A DNA stretch of 64,000 bases from an uncultured Flavobacteriaceae bacterium (GTDB taxonomy: Bacteria > Bacteroidota > Bacteroidia > Flavobacteriales > Flavobacteriaceae): the NCBI GenBank assembly GCA_943842245.1, contig CALTAJ010000001.1, positions 806,001 to 870,000 of the forward strand, in the 5' to 3' direction. How positions within the stretch are numbered: position 1 is the first letter of the stretch; each line of letters starts with the position of its first letter. A model generated the notes under the pieces. It was not told the DNA's origin. It made no database searches and saw only the letters and a program-made list of their open reading frames with translations. The position numbers and the translations under genes were made by a program. Of this stretch, positions 16,916-26,249 are shown one piece after another.

Positions 16916-18235
16916 TTATTCTAAATACTTACTTTTCTGGCCGATCAAAATCAGATTTGTTTGGCGACCATTTACATAGCGAAATCCTGATGGGCCAAAA
17001 AATCCGGCCTCTTCAAGCATTATTCGAATATCTTTTTGCCATTGATCAATATAAACTTTAGCATTAAGTTCTATAGCATATGCTGTATTTTCGTAAAGCG
17101 GATGTTCCCCTGATCCAGGAACACCATGTTGGGCATCCCACATTCCAAATGTAGTCCCTGCTGAATGGCCGTAAAGGCCAAGCGGATGGGTATAAATCTG
17201 TGGACGTAAGCCTAATTTTTTACTTTCTTTAATGGCGATTTTTAAAGTTTCATTTCCAGTTCTTCCTTTTATAAAATTGTCTGTTAAAGCATCTTGGACA
17301 GTATTGCCTTGTTTTAATGCTTCTTTTAAAAATTGAGGAGCATCTGTTTCGCCGGGTTTTAAAACATATGCCAACTCTTGACAGTCAGTATTAAGAGTTA
17401 GGTATGAAATCCCAAAATCACAATGTACCAAGTCTCCGGGCATTATTACATCAAATTTTGGTTTGCCATCAAATCCGTATAAATCACTTTTTCCTGAACG
17501 CTGGATATCAACTGTTGGATGAAACCAAGTATTAAGATCTAGTTTCAACACTTTTTCGCGCATCCACCAGACAACATCTTCTGTAGTAGTAAATCCTGGT
17601 GTAATAACTTTAGTGGAAAATGCTTCTTGAATAATATTATGAGTAATTTCAGTTAGCTGACTAAGAAGTCTAACCTCGAGAGGAGTACGCGTCTCGATCC
17701 ATCTAACAGCAAGAGTTTCAGCTGAAACAATTCGTTTTTGAAATTTGGAGGGTAGAGATTGGATTAGGGCGTCATAATCTGTTTTTGCTAGCCCATCAGC
17801 AATACCATAATATTTAGATGTATTAATTCCAATTTTTTGAGGGTTCTGGCTGACAATATAATTTGAAAGGGCTTCCCACTGGCTTGGTTGTTCTTCTTTG
17901 TTCCAAATAGAACGGATATTTTCTCCAAAATTATATCTGGTGATTGCTACAGGATCAATACCTATTTTAGTTTTTGAAAAAACTAAAATAGTCCTTCTCC
18001 TGGCGTTAAGCCATGTTGGAGGTAATAAGGTTTTTACTATTGGATCTTCATTATATTCTCTAGTAATCATAACCCAAACATCAATATCCTGTTCTTCCAT
18101 CAATTTGGGTAAAAGTTTTTTGATGCGCTCTTTTTGAATTTGATCAATTAAATTAGCTCGATCACGAAGTGGTAAGATGTCTTGGGCAAAAAGAGGAGTT
18201 AAAGTAAGAGAAAGAAAAAAAATGAATTTTATCAT
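16916..18235 (-). CDS. Exported M24 metallopeptidase (Xaa-Pro aminopeptidase-like)
   Basis: 439 residues with a signal peptide (FIFFLSLTLTPLFAQD), so the enzyme works outside the cytoplasm. The N-terminal creatinase-like domain (DVWVMITREYNEDPIV) precedes a pita-bread catalytic domain. Its metal ligands can be followed in HCDFGISY, NTDCQE, YGHSAG, YAIELN and MLEEAG. Such enzymes remove the N-terminal residue before proline, or act as related dipeptidases. About 270 bases between it and trhO hold no gene that I can see. It is divergent from recA with a 100-base gap. Confidence 0.87.
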   Translation of the reverse strand: MIKFIFFLSLTLTPLFAQDILPLRDRANLIDQIQKERIKKLLPKLMEEQDIDVWVMITREYNEDPIVKTLLPPTWLNARRRTILVFSKTKIGIDPVAITRYNFGENIRSIWNKEEQPSQWEALSNYIVSQNPQKIGINTSKYYGIADGLAKTDYDALIQSLPSKFQKRIVSAETLAVRWIETRTPLEVRLLSQLTEITHNIIQEAFSTKVITPGFTTTEDVVWWMREKVLKLDLNTWFHPTVDIQRSGKSDLYGFDGKPKFDVIMPGDLVHCDFGISYLTLNTDCQELAYVLKPGETDAPQFLKEALKQGNTVQDALTDNFIKGRTGNETLKIAIKESKKLGLRPQIYTHPLGLYGHSAGTTFGMWDAQHGVPGSGEHPLYENTAYAIELNAKVYIDQWQKDIRIMLEEAGFFGPSGFRYVNGRQTNLILIGQKSKYLE

Positions 18236-18335
18236 AAAATGATTTTTATTAAACCTACAAAAAAATTGTTAATAATGCGGTCATATCGAACTTGGAAGCG
18301 GAGTTAAGAAGCTGTATTTTAGCTAAAAATGTGTT

Positions 18336-19343
18336 ATGTCAGATCAAAATAGTGCGAAATTAAAAGCTCTTCAGTTAACGCTTGATAAGCTAGACAAAAC
18401 CTATGGTAAAGGGGCGGTTATGAAATTAGGGGATGAAGTAATTGAAGAAGTTGAATCTATATCGTCTGGTTCCATTGGCCTCGATATTGCATTAGGTGTG
18501 GGAGGTTATCCCCGCGGTCGAGTGATTGAAATTTACGGTCCAGAATCCTCAGGTAAAACTACACTAACACTTCATGCAATAGCTGAATGTCAAAAGGCTG
18601 GTGGCATTGCAGCTTTTATAGATGCTGAGCACGCATTTGACCGTTTTTATGCAGAAAAACTTGGCGTTGATGTTGGAGAATTAATCATTTCTCAGCCTGA
18701 TAATGGGGAGCAGGCACTTGAGATTGCAGATAATTTAATTCGTTCGGGGGCTATCGATGTAGTTGTGATAGATTCTGTTGCAGCACTTACTCCAAAAAGT
18801 GAAATTGAAGGGGAAATGGGAGACTCTAAAATGGGTCTTCATGCACGGCTTATGTCCCAAGCATTGAGAAAACTTACAGCCTCGATAAGCAAAACAAATT
18901 GCACTGTATTTTTTATAAATCAACTTCGTGAAAAAATTGGTGTTATGTTTGGAAATCCAGAAACAACTACAGGTGGAAATGCATTAAAATTTTATGCCTC
19001 TGTTCGATTAGACATCCGCCGTTCAACTCAAATTAAAAGTACAGAAGCAGAGGTGTTGGGGAATAAAACTCGAGTCAAAGTAGTTAAAAATAAGGTTGCT
19101 CCTCCTTTTAGGACTACCGAATTTGATATAATGTACGGTGAAGGGATATCTAAAATTGGTGAGATTATAGACCTTGGGGTAAACTATGAAATTATTAAAA
19201 AAAGTGGTTCTTGGTTTAGCTATGGAGATACTAAAATTGGTCAAGGACGAGATGCAGTTAAAAACTTATTAGAGGATAATCCAGAATTAATGGATGAGCT
19301 TGAACAAAAAATCATGGATACTCTAAAAAAAGTTAATCCTTGA
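18336..19343 (+). CDS. recA: Recombinase RecA
   Basis: 335 residues, full length. Walker A is [10 protein letters not shown], Walker B is [14 protein letters not shown], and the L2 loop region has [28 protein letters not shown]. RecA forms filaments on single-stranded DNA, promotes strand exchange, and stimulates LexA self-cleavage where LexA is present. No recX or lexA gene is adjacent. No LexA-type operator was recognised in the 100-base upstream region, which is shared with the divergent M24 peptidase gene. The stop codon directly abuts the stop of the convergent acyltransferase gene. Confidence 0.98.
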   Translation: MSDQNSAKLKALQLTLDKLDKTYGKGAVMKLGDEVIEEVESISSGSIGLDIALGVGGYPRGRVIEIYGPESSGKTTLTLHAIAECQKAGGIAAFIDAEHAFDRFYAEKLGVDVGELIISQPDNGEQALEIADNLIRSGAIDVVVIDSVAALTPKSEIEGEMGDSKMGLHARLMSQALRKLTASISKTNCTVFFINQLREKIGVMFGNPETTTGGNALKFYASVRLDIRRSTQIKSTEAEVLGNKTRVKVVKNKVAPPFRTTEFDIMYGEGISKIGEIIDLGVNYEIIKKSGSWFSYGDTKIGQGRDAVKNLLEDNPELMDELEQKIMDTLKKVNP

Positions 19344-20117
19344 TCAAAGCTTAAATCTTTTCCACAGTTCAATTGCCTCTATTGCCGTTTTTTTAGGATC
19401 AACTAACAATTGGTTTTCTATTTTTTGATATACCTCTAAAGATAAAAGATTAATGTTTTTTTCACTCATCCCATTTGTGCTAACTAGCTTAAGTGCTTTT
19501 ATTCGTAAAGAACCAAAATAGCCAAAGTTAGTGTGCCAAGGAAATTTTCTTTTACAGTCATAAAAAACGAGAGGAAAAACTGGAAGTTGATGCTCTATTG
19601 CCAATTTAAAGGCTCCTTTTTTAAAAGAATTTAACAATATCTTTTCGTCTAAATAATCTTTCTCTGGGAAAATACAGATGCTATAACCTTTTTCAATAAC
19701 TTTATGAGCACTTTCATATACTTTTTGCCTACTCTCTACAGAGCCTCTGTCAACAGTAATCGCAGCTCTCTTGTATAAATATCCAAAAAAGGGGATTTTG
19801 ACTAATTCTTTTTTACCTACAAAAACAAAAGGAGTTTTTCTCATGCGAAACATTAACATGATGTCCATATAGCTACTGTGGTTGGCAACTATCACCATAC
19901 TTTTCCCTTCAGGCGGAAAAGTATTTAGTCTTTTAATCCAAAATCCCATGCCAAAAAGAACAAAAGGAGACCAAATGTTTCTGGCAATCCAATAAAGGTA
20001 TTTATAACCATTAGGAATTGTTACAAAAAAGGCCAACGGAATAAAAAGTACCAGAACGGGAAGCGTGCAGAGAAGATAAAACCAAATTCGCCAAAGCATT
20101 AAGAGTAATTTTCTCAT
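19344..20117 (-). CDS. plsC: 1-acyl-sn-glycerol-3-phosphate acyltransferase-like protein
   Basis: 257 residues with two N-terminal hydrophobic segments (WFYLLCTLPVLVLFIPLAFFV and WSPFVLFGMGFWI). The catalytic block is VVANHSSYMDIMLMF (N-H-x-S-x-x-D), then PFVFVGKKELVKIPFFGYLYKRAAITVDRGS. The third block, usually FPEGTRS, is FPEKDYLDEK here: the Glu is kept but the Gly-Thr-Arg that bind the phosphate are replaced. PlsC makes phosphatidic acid from lysophosphatidic acid on the inner membrane. The altered block could mean another acceptor, such as an ornithine or aminolipid. Monocistronic. Confidence 0.82.
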   Translation of the reverse strand: MRKLLLMLWRIWFYLLCTLPVLVLFIPLAFFVTIPNGYKYLYWIARNIWSPFVLFGMGFWIKRLNTFPPEGKSMVIVANHSSYMDIMLMFRMRKTPFVFVGKKELVKIPFFGYLYKRAAITVDRGSVESRQKVYESAHKVIEKGYSICIFPEKDYLDEKILLNSFKKGAFKLAIEHQLPVFPLVFYDCKRKFPWHTNFGYFGSLRIKALKLVSTNGMSEKNINLLSLEVYQKIENQLLVDPKKTAIEAIELWKRFKL

Positions 20118-20268
20118 ATATCAAAGATATTATTTAAAGTAGTTTCAATCTTATGATTTTAAGGGATATATATTTGATTTTAATTTTACGATATGTGTTT
20201 TTAGCAAAGGTAACTCTATTGCTATTCTTATGAATATTTATTTATTTGTAAAAATTTATATCCTATAG

Positions 20269-20299
20269 TTGGTCTCCTATTTGAGGAACCGTACATTTG
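20269..20299 (+). promoter_or_regulatory. Promoter of trpS
   Basis: TTG at 20269-20271, 20 bases, then TACATTTG at 20292-20299 fits the Bacteroidota consensus. The predicted transcript starts about ten bases before the ATG at 20314, so the leader is very short and leaves no room for a T-box or leader peptide. Confidence 0.65.
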
Positions 20300-20313
20300 T
20301 TTAAAATTTTGAT

Positions 20314-21282
20314 ATGGCAAGGATTTTAACAGGAGTTCAATCAACAGGGACACCTCACTTAGGAAATCTATTGGGGGCTGTTCTGCCTGCTATCGAAATG
20401 GCAAAAGCAACAAAAGATGATTCCTTTTTGTTTATAGCTGATTTACACTCGCTCACTCAAATCAAAAATGGTAAAAAACTTCGTGAAAATACTTTTTCGA
20501 CTGCAGCAACTTGGATGGCCTGTGGACTAGATGTTGAAAAAACCCATTTCTATCGCCAAAGTGATGTAAGTGAAGTAACAGAACTTACATGGTATCTGAA
20601 CTGTTACTTCCCATATCAACGTTTAACACTTGCACATTCTTTTAAGGATAAATCTGAAGATCTAACTGATGTAAATACCGGTTTGTTCTCCTATCCAATG
20701 CTTATGGCCGCTGATATTCTTCTCTATGACGCTGAAGTAGTCCCTGTGGGAAAAGATCAGCTTCAACATCTTGAAATCACACGTGATGTTGCTTCGCGAT
20801 TTAACCATCAGATGGGTGAAACGTTTGTTATTCCTAGAGCTAAAATACAGGAAAGCACTCAAAATATTCCTGGCACAGACGGGCAAAAGATGAGTAAGTC
20901 AAAAAACAACACAATAAACATTTTTCTGTCTGAAAAAAAACTCAGAAAACAAATAATGAGTATTCAGACTGATAGCACTCCCATGGAAGCTCCTAAAGAT
21001 CCAACTAAATGTAATGTATTTGCTATTTATTCCTTAGTAGCTCCTGATTCTTCTTCTGAAGAATTAAGAGCACAATATAAAGCTGGCGGAATGGGTTATG
21101 GCCAAGCTAAACTTCAACTTTTTGAATTTATTTTAGAGCATTTTGCTAAAGAAAGGAAGTTTTACGATTATTTACACCAAAACCCAGATGAGGTATATAT
21201 TGCTTTGGCTAAAGGAGCAGAAAAAGCTCGTAAAGTTGCCCGCGAAGTAATACTTCGTGTTCGTGACAAGGCTGGTTATTAA
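20314..21282 (+). CDS. trpS: Tryptophan--tRNA ligase
   Basis: 322 residues of a class I aminoacyl-tRNA synthetase. HIGH is present as TGTPHLGNLLGA (residues 11-22), and KMSKS as DGQKMSKSKNN. The segment GKDQLQHLEITRDVASRFN is the usual TrpRS core. It charges tRNA-Trp using ATP. Length agrees with bacterial TrpRS (about 320-335). It has its own promoter, is followed after 61 bases by the HU/SPOR gene, and shows no sign of attenuation. Confidence 0.97.
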   Translation: MARILTGVQSTGTPHLGNLLGAVLPAIEMAKATKDDSFLFIADLHSLTQIKNGKKLRENTFSTAATWMACGLDVEKTHFYRQSDVSEVTELTWYLNCYFPYQRLTLAHSFKDKSEDLTDVNTGLFSYPMLMAADILLYDAEVVPVGKDQLQHLEITRDVASRFNHQMGETFVIPRAKIQESTQNIPGTDGQKMSKSKNNTINIFLSEKKLRKQIMSIQTDSTPMEAPKDPTKCNVFAIYSLVAPDSSSEELRAQYKAGGMGYGQAKLQLFEFILEHFAKERKFYDYLHQNPDEVYIALAKGAEKARKVAREVILRVRDKAGY

Positions 21283-21343
21283 TGCCTTTGCTTCATTAAA
21301 AACATCTGAAATATTTTAATATAATTTTCTTACTTTTGATTTG

Positions 21344-22306
21344 ATGCATTTAAGCCGATCTATAGAAAAATTACTTTACCAGTACGAGTGTGTTACCATT
21401 CCCCAATTTGGTGCATTTTTAACACGTTCTTTTGGAGCAAAAATAGATTATAAGGGTTTATTTCACCCCCCCAGGAAAGAGGTGAATTTCAATCAACTTT
21501 TATTAGCAAATGATGGTGTATTAGCTAATTTCATTGCTCAAAAAGAAAATATTTCATACGAATCTGCACTCCGAATTTTAGAAAAAGAAGTAAGAAATTG
21601 GAGAAAAAGATTACTGACTCAGACCCTACTATTTCCTGGTGTAGGAAAAATTCAACTAAATCAAGATAAAAAAATTCAATTTATCCCCTTGGATAAAGTC
21701 AATTTTGAATTGAAGTCCTTTGGTCTTCATACATATGAACGCTACCCCATTTTAAAAACTGTAAATAAATCAAACCCTAATGATATTATGGATGATACAA
21801 GTAATGACAATTTAATGTTTACTCCGGAGCAAAAAGAAAATGAAAAAAAGTCTACAATATTGCGTTATGCTGCAATTGGTATAATAGCAATAGCATTGGT
21901 GGGAGCCTCGTACTTTTTCGGTGATCGCTATGTAACTGAACAGCGTGTAGTCGAACAAGAAAAGGCCCAAAAGCAAATAGAAATTAATGTTCAAGAAGCC
22001 ACTTTTGATATTGGCAGCTTAAATTCTGTAAATATTTCAGTTTCAACAAGTCAAGTGAAAGAAGTAGTTTTAGATCAAATATATTTTAGTGTAATAGCGG
22101 GATCTTTCCGCTCTATAAAGAATGCCGAAAATAAAGTTGCAATTTTAAAAGCTGAAGGATATCCTGCTGCACTAGCAGAGTTAAATCCAGAGGGGCTTTA
22201 TAGAGTTGCATACGGAAGATATAATTCTAAAAAAGAAGCTATCAACATGTTGTATTTCTTAAAATATACTTTAGAGGAAGAAGCGTGGTATCTTGAAGAG
22301 CGTTAA
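21344..22306 (+). CDS. HU-CCDC81 and SPOR domain protein, inner membrane
   Basis: The ATG at 21344 is preferred over the TTG three bases upstream (320 residues). The N-terminal part (SIEKLLYQYECVTIPQFGAFLTRSF) and the following stretch to about residue 130 match the paired prokaryotic HU-CCDC81 domains. A single membrane helix (YAAIGIIAIALVGASYFFG) comes at about residues 175-195, and a C-terminal SPOR domain follows (YFSVIAGSFRSIKNAENKV ... YRVAYGRYNSKKEAINML). SPOR binds denuded glycan strands of septal peptidoglycan, so the protein probably links the nucleoid-side domain to the division site. This architecture is characteristic of Bacteroidota. Convergent with the EnvC-like gene, whose stop is one base away. 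Confidence 0.85.
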   Translation: MHLSRSIEKLLYQYECVTIPQFGAFLTRSFGAKIDYKGLFHPPRKEVNFNQLLLANDGVLANFIAQKENISYESALRILEKEVRNWRKRLLTQTLLFPGVGKIQLNQDKKIQFIPLDKVNFELKSFGLHTYERYPILKTVNKSNPNDIMDDTSNDNLMFTPEQKENEKKSTILRYAAIGIIAIALVGASYFFGDRYVTEQRVVEQEKAQKQIEINVQEATFDIGSLNSVNISVSTSQVKEVVLDQIYFSVIAGSFRSIKNAENKVAILKAEGYPAALAELNPEGLYRVAYGRYNSKKEAINMLYFLKYTLEEEAWYLEER

Positions 22307-22307
22307 T

Positions 22308-23525
22308 TTACATCTGATAAACCCATTCTTTTGGATTAAGAGCATCAACATTATTGAAAATTCCAAACTGAAACTGTGTTTTCCCAGTTTGTTGGTTTGT
22401 AAAAACCTCCCCTATGGCTTGCTTAGCATTTACTTTCTCCCCTTTTGTAACATAAAGTTTTGCCAAGTTGGTATATAAGGTAATGAAATTTCCGTGACGT
22501 ATTAATACTGAGGGATTACTACCTTTAATTACAATTACTGACATAACCTCTCCCTCAAAAACTGCACGAACTTGTGCTAAAGGCTCTGTTGCTAAAATTA
22601 CTCCGTTACTTTGAATAGTAGTTGTTTTTACAACAGGGTGCCTTTGTCTACCAAAACTTTGAACTACTACCCCTTTTTCTAATGGCCAGGGTAGACGTCC
22701 CTTATTTGCCTTGAAATTATCTGCAATCAATTTTGCCTCAGGTGTCAACTGAAAAGTTTTCTTTCGTTTTTTGCCCAAAGCTTCATTTGATGCAGCAATT
22801 GCTTCTCGAATTAATCGATTTATCTCACGGTCAATTGCTTTTTGTTGTTTTTCTTTTTTTGAAATTTGAGAAGCTAATGAAGTTTGTTTTCGTTCTAAAG
22901 TTTTAATCAAAGATTTTTGATCCTGTGCATCTTTTTCTATTTGTTGTTGAACAAGTCGATTTTCCTCAATTAAAAGAATTTTTTCAGCTTTTTCATTATT
23001 TAATGTTTGGTTGAGTTCTTGGAGTAATTTTGTTTTATTTGCAATAGCTTTCCCCTGTTTTCTTCTGTAGCTGGCATATTGTTTTAAATATTGAACTCGT
23101 TTATATGCCTGAAGAAAACTTTCTGAGGAAAATAAAAACATTAATCGATTTTGCAAAGATTTACTTTCGTATGATTTTTGAATCAAATTAGCATATTCAT
23201 CTTTGAGATTCCTTAATTCTAAACGATTTGTTGAAATATTTCTTTCATTTATACTAATCCTTGTTGTAAGAAGATTAGCTTGCTCATTAGTTACTTTTAT
23301 AAGTTCTAAACGGACATTGAGTTTGACCTGAAGGTCTTCAACTTGAGTCAATGCACTTTTTCTTGTTTTTATATTATTAAAAAGAATACTATTAATTTGT
23401 TTTATCTCTTTTTTTAAGCGGAGTCTTTGAGCTTCTAATTCCTTTTGTTTTTTTGAGGTTTGCTGAGCTTGAATAATTACAAATCCCAAAACAAAAAATA
23501 TTAGGAAATAAAAACTTTTCTTCAT
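22308..23525 (-). CDS. EnvC-like murein hydrolase activator with degenerate LytM domain
   Basis: 405 residues: signal peptide (FVLGFVIIQAQQ), a long coiled coil (about residues 22-250, rich in K, E, Q and R) and a C-terminal M23/LytM domain (from about residue 290). The zinc ligands expected as HxxxD and HxH are absent: the sequences are RHPVVKTTTIQS for the first and KTQFQFGIF for the second. That is the pattern of EnvC, which activates amidases without cutting peptidoglycan itself. Probable partner: an AmiA/B/C-type amidase elsewhere. It ends the operon dut - nucleotidyltransferase - DUF4292 - envC-like, with gaps of zero to three bases. Confidence 0.85.
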   Translation of the reverse strand: MKKSFYFLIFFVLGFVIIQAQQTSKKQKELEAQRLRLKKEIKQINSILFNNIKTRKSALTQVEDLQVKLNVRLELIKVTNEQANLLTTRISINERNISTNRLELRNLKDEYANLIQKSYESKSLQNRLMFLFSSESFLQAYKRVQYLKQYASYRRKQGKAIANKTKLLQELNQTLNNEKAEKILLIEENRLVQQQIEKDAQDQKSLIKTLERKQTSLASQISKKEKQQKAIDREINRLIREAIAASNEALGKKRKKTFQLTPEAKLIADNFKANKGRLPWPLEKGVVVQSFGRQRHPVVKTTTIQSNGVILATEPLAQVRAVFEGEVMSVIVIKGSNPSVLIRHGNFITLYTNLAKLYVTKGEKVNAKQAIGEVFTNQQTGKTQFQFGIFNNVDALNPKEWVYQM

Positions 23526-24305
23526 TTAAAGCTTAATTTTAGAATAACCTTGGGGGATTTCAAAGGGAAAAGTTAGTCCTTCCGTTAAATAAGTCCTTGT
23601 AAATTCAAGATCTAAAGATTGGGTTTCTTCACCATCAAAGAGAATAACTTTTATGAAACTAGGAATAGATTTACCTTCTAGTCTGATATGTCGTATATAT
23701 TTTATTGAAATTGAATATTTACTCCCTGGGACAATAATCCGCTGTTCCTTCAATAAAAAACTTACAGGATCAAAAAATAAAGTAGGCTTTAGACCTAAAC
23801 GTTTAACCTGAGGAATAAGAATGTAATACTGAGGATTCGATATTTGTTTCCACTTTCCAAGTCCTGGATCCAGTATAGGCTTTCCCAAAAATATATTTTC
23901 AATATCTGAATACCTAAAATTTGTTCCAAAGGGTCTATTTATTAGATCGAACCCTCCCTCAAAATAAGTTTTTTGGAATTTTTCATAAAAAGAAACCTTA
24001 TCGGGAGTTATCATTAATTTAGCAATTGGAATCAACATAGTTGCGGTTAACCATAATTTTTTTTTGTTTTCCATTCTAAGTTGAACAATAACTTGTTGTT
24101 CACGCTTACCGTTGTCATATGTGGCTTTAATACGAGAACGAACTTTATCTACTCTAGGATAATTACTTTTTATCTTGGAAACTAGGGACTCTAAATTGAC
24201 ATTTTTAAGGGGTCTATTAGTCGGTAGAACAGCAACAGTTTTACAAGAAATTAGAAACAGTATTGAGGAGAATAAAATTAAACCACTATTAAAATACTTT
24301 TTCAT
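23526..24305 (-). CDS. DUF4292 lipoprotein
   Basis: 259 residues with a lipobox (LFLISCKTVAV). The mature part (SLVSKIKSNYPRVDKVRSRIKATYDNGKREQQV, then LWLTATMLIPIAKLMITPDKVSFYEK and NRPFGTNFRYSDIENIFLG) is the DUF4292 pattern, a Bacteroidota family whose fold resembles LolA/LolB-type lipoprotein carriers. A role in outer membrane lipoprotein or lipid handling is a reasonable guess but unproven. Next to the EnvC-like gene with no gap, as is usual in flavobacteria. Confidence 0.82.
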   Translation of the reverse strand: MKKYFNSGLILFSSILFLISCKTVAVLPTNRPLKNVNLESLVSKIKSNYPRVDKVRSRIKATYDNGKREQQVIVQLRMENKKKLWLTATMLIPIAKLMITPDKVSFYEKFQKTYFEGGFDLINRPFGTNFRYSDIENIFLGKPILDPGLGKWKQISNPQYYILIPQVKRLGLKPTLFFDPVSFLLKEQRIIVPGSKYSISIKYIRHIRLEGKSIPSFIKVILFDGEETQSLDLEFTRTYLTEGLTFPFEIPQGYSKIKL

Positions 24306-24308
24306 AGA

Positions 24309-25325
24309 CTATTGTAAATGTGAATAATCACCTATACTAACAAAAGTAGAGTTTCCTTTATAATGTACCTGATTCCCTATCATTGCCTTTTCAAGTGTTA
24401 GGTTTTCAAGATAACTATCGTTCTGTATTAAACAATTTTTAAGCTGGCAGTTATCAATTTGGGCTCTTTCACCAATGGATACACCAGGACCAATCGTGCT
24501 GTTTTTAATCTTTACATTTTCACCTATAAAACACGGAGGAATAATAATACTGTTATTTAACTCGGCTGAGGAATGTTGTAAATTCTCTCCTTCTGCTTTT
24601 TTTATTTCTAACATCTCTGAGTTGGTCCCAAGTGTCACTTCTGGATTTCCACAGTCCATCCAAATTTGAACCTCTCCAGTTTTAAAAACTGACCCTGATT
24701 TAATCATGGTATGAATTCCATGATTGATTTGGTATTCCTCTCCAGGTAATAAATCTTGAGCAACTACTTTTTTTAAAGCTTCTTTTAAGTCTTCTGAATT
24801 CTTAAAGTAATAAATACCTATCACAGCCAAATCGGATACGAATTCTTTTGGTTTTTCTACTAAATTTATAATTCTTCGTTTCTTATCTAATGCAACTACT
24901 CCAAAAGCTTCAGGACAAGACACCCTTTTTACCCAAATAACCGCATCTGCTTTTGGATCTAATTTTAACTTTGAGCGAATTAGGGTATCGGGATAGGCTA
25001 TAATAGCCGGTCCACCAAGGAGTCTTTCTGCGCACATGATAGCATGGCCTGTTCCCAAAGGATGGTCTTGCCTAAAAATATGTGGTTTTGCACCTAGTTC
25101 TTTTGCTAGTTCCTTTAAATAAGTAACAACGTCAACCCCAAAAAAAGCTGGGTTGCCAATAATAAATCCTATATCAGTTATTGGATCATCAACAGCTTTT
25201 ACAATTTCATAAATCAGTTGGCTCACAATAGGGGTTCCAGCAACTCTAATTAAAGGCTTTGGAGTTGTCAAAGTATGAGGTCTAAGACGGGATCCTCTTC
25301 CGGCCATAGGTACAATTATCTTCAT
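24309..25325 (-). CDS. Sugar-1-phosphate nucleotidyltransferase with left-handed beta-helix tail
   Basis: 338 residues. The N-terminal nucleotidyltransferase domain starts with IIVPMAGRGSRLRPHTLTTPKPLIRVAG, the pyrophosphorylase loop and its conserved Lys, and has HPLGTGHAIMCAERLL and later EKPKEFVSDLAVIGIYYF. The C-terminal fifth carries hexapeptide-like repeats (IGENVKIKNSTIGPGVSIGERAQIDNCQ). It should activate a sugar phosphate to an NDP-sugar for glycan building; glucose-1-phosphate thymidylyltransferase-like or mannose-1-phosphate guanylyltransferase-like cannot be separated by eye. In the dut-to-envC operon, three bases from each neighbour. Confidence 0.87.
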   Translation of the reverse strand: MKIIVPMAGRGSRLRPHTLTTPKPLIRVAGTPIVSQLIYEIVKAVDDPITDIGFIIGNPAFFGVDVVTYLKELAKELGAKPHIFRQDHPLGTGHAIMCAERLLGGPAIIAYPDTLIRSKLKLDPKADAVIWVKRVSCPEAFGVVALDKKRRIINLVEKPKEFVSDLAVIGIYYFKNSEDLKEALKKVVAQDLLPGEEYQINHGIHTMIKSGSVFKTGEVQIWMDCGNPEVTLGTNSEMLEIKKAEGENLQHSSAELNNSIIIPPCFIGENVKIKNSTIGPGVSIGERAQIDNCQLKNCLIQNDSYLENLTLEKAMIGNQVHYKGNSTFVSIGDYSHLQ

Positions 25326-25328
25326 TCT

Positions 25329-25766
25329 TTATGTTTTTCCAGTACTCCCAAACCCATTAGATCCTCGAGCTGTAGATGAAAGGTTTTTATCAATTTTCCA
25401 TTGAATTTGTTCGTGCTTTGCTAGGACCAATTGTGCAATTCGTTCCCCTGGATTTATTGTAAAGGCGTCATTAGATAGATTAATTAGTATTACACCAACC
25501 TCTCCACGATAATCAGCATCAATTGTCCCAGGTGAATTTAACACAGAAATACCATGTTTAGCAGCGAGGCCACTTCTAGGACGAACTTGGGCCTCATACC
25601 CAATAGGTAAGGCTATTTTTAATCCAGTTCCAATTATTTTCCTTTCTAAAGGATTTAGGACCAATGGCCTGTCTAAAACAGCTTTCAAATCAACTCCTGC
25701 TGAACCGGTTGTTGCATAAGCAGGAAGCTCATAAGGACTATCATTTTGCACAGAAACTTCTATCAT
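25329..25766 (-). CDS. dut: dUTP diphosphatase
   Basis: 145 residues with all five trimeric dUTPase motifs: [35 protein letters not shown] (with the catalytic Asp), GERIAQLVL and the C-terminal [10 protein letters not shown]. It splits dUTP into dUMP and pyrophosphate, keeping uracil out of DNA and feeding thymidylate synthesis. It is the first gene of a four-gene leftward operon with envelope genes, a common linkage in flavobacteria that has no obvious metabolic logic. Confidence 0.96.
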   Translation of the reverse strand: MIEVSVQNDSPYELPAYATTGSAGVDLKAVLDRPLVLNPLERKIIGTGLKIALPIGYEAQVRPRSGLAAKHGISVLNSPGTIDADYRGEVGVILINLSNDAFTINPGERIAQLVLAKHEQIQWKIDKNLSSTARGSNGFGSTGKT

Positions 25767-25856
25767 TTGACTTATTTTGTAATACTTAAATTTACAAAAT
25801 CAACCGTTTTTTTATATGATATTAAAAAATTCTTTCACGTTTTTTGTTAACCAAAC

Positions 25857-26239
25857 TTATTCTTTTGGATATCTCGTTTTTAGCTCTTTTTCAACTTCAA
25901 GAATCATTAAAACAGGCATTAAAACCGATATTATTATACCAAGCCAAAGAGACCACATTAACTCTATGTTTAAAAAACTCAAAAATGCACCTATAATAAA
26001 AATGTATAGTGAGATATATTTCATTTTTTTTGATGTGTAATTTTGCGCAAATTCCCATGATTCTTGACTTTTCATAGATGCTTTTGTACGATATCCATAG
26101 AAATAATTTATCTTTTTTGGTGGGAATTTAGAGAGTACTAGTGCTACTAAATAAAAGATTCCTCCTGAAAGAAAAAGTATAGAAGGTAACGGGTAATTGA
26201 TAAAATATTTAAACTGATTAAAAAAATCTTAAGAAGCAT
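25857..26239 (-). pseudogene. SdpI-family membrane protein gene with a -1 frame break near the start
   Basis: The C-terminal 72 codons have an ATG at 26075, but homology-like sequence continues upstream in the same frame (FPPKKINYFYGYRTKASMKSQESW), which is the SdpI/DUF signature 'P..IN..YGYRT..SMK..E.W'. In that frame no ATG, GTG or TTG occurs before the TAA at 26231-26229. An ATG at 26239, ten bases after the upstream gene's stop, fits in the adjacent frame. One extra T in the seven-T run (bases 26220-26226), or a -1 slip there, would join them into 127 residues starting MLLKIFFNQ, with three membrane segments. The SdpI group includes toxin immunity and signalling proteins. Genuine pseudogene, slippage gene or read error cannot be told apart here. 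Confidence 0.6.
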
Positions 26240-26249
26240 ACTGCTTAAT

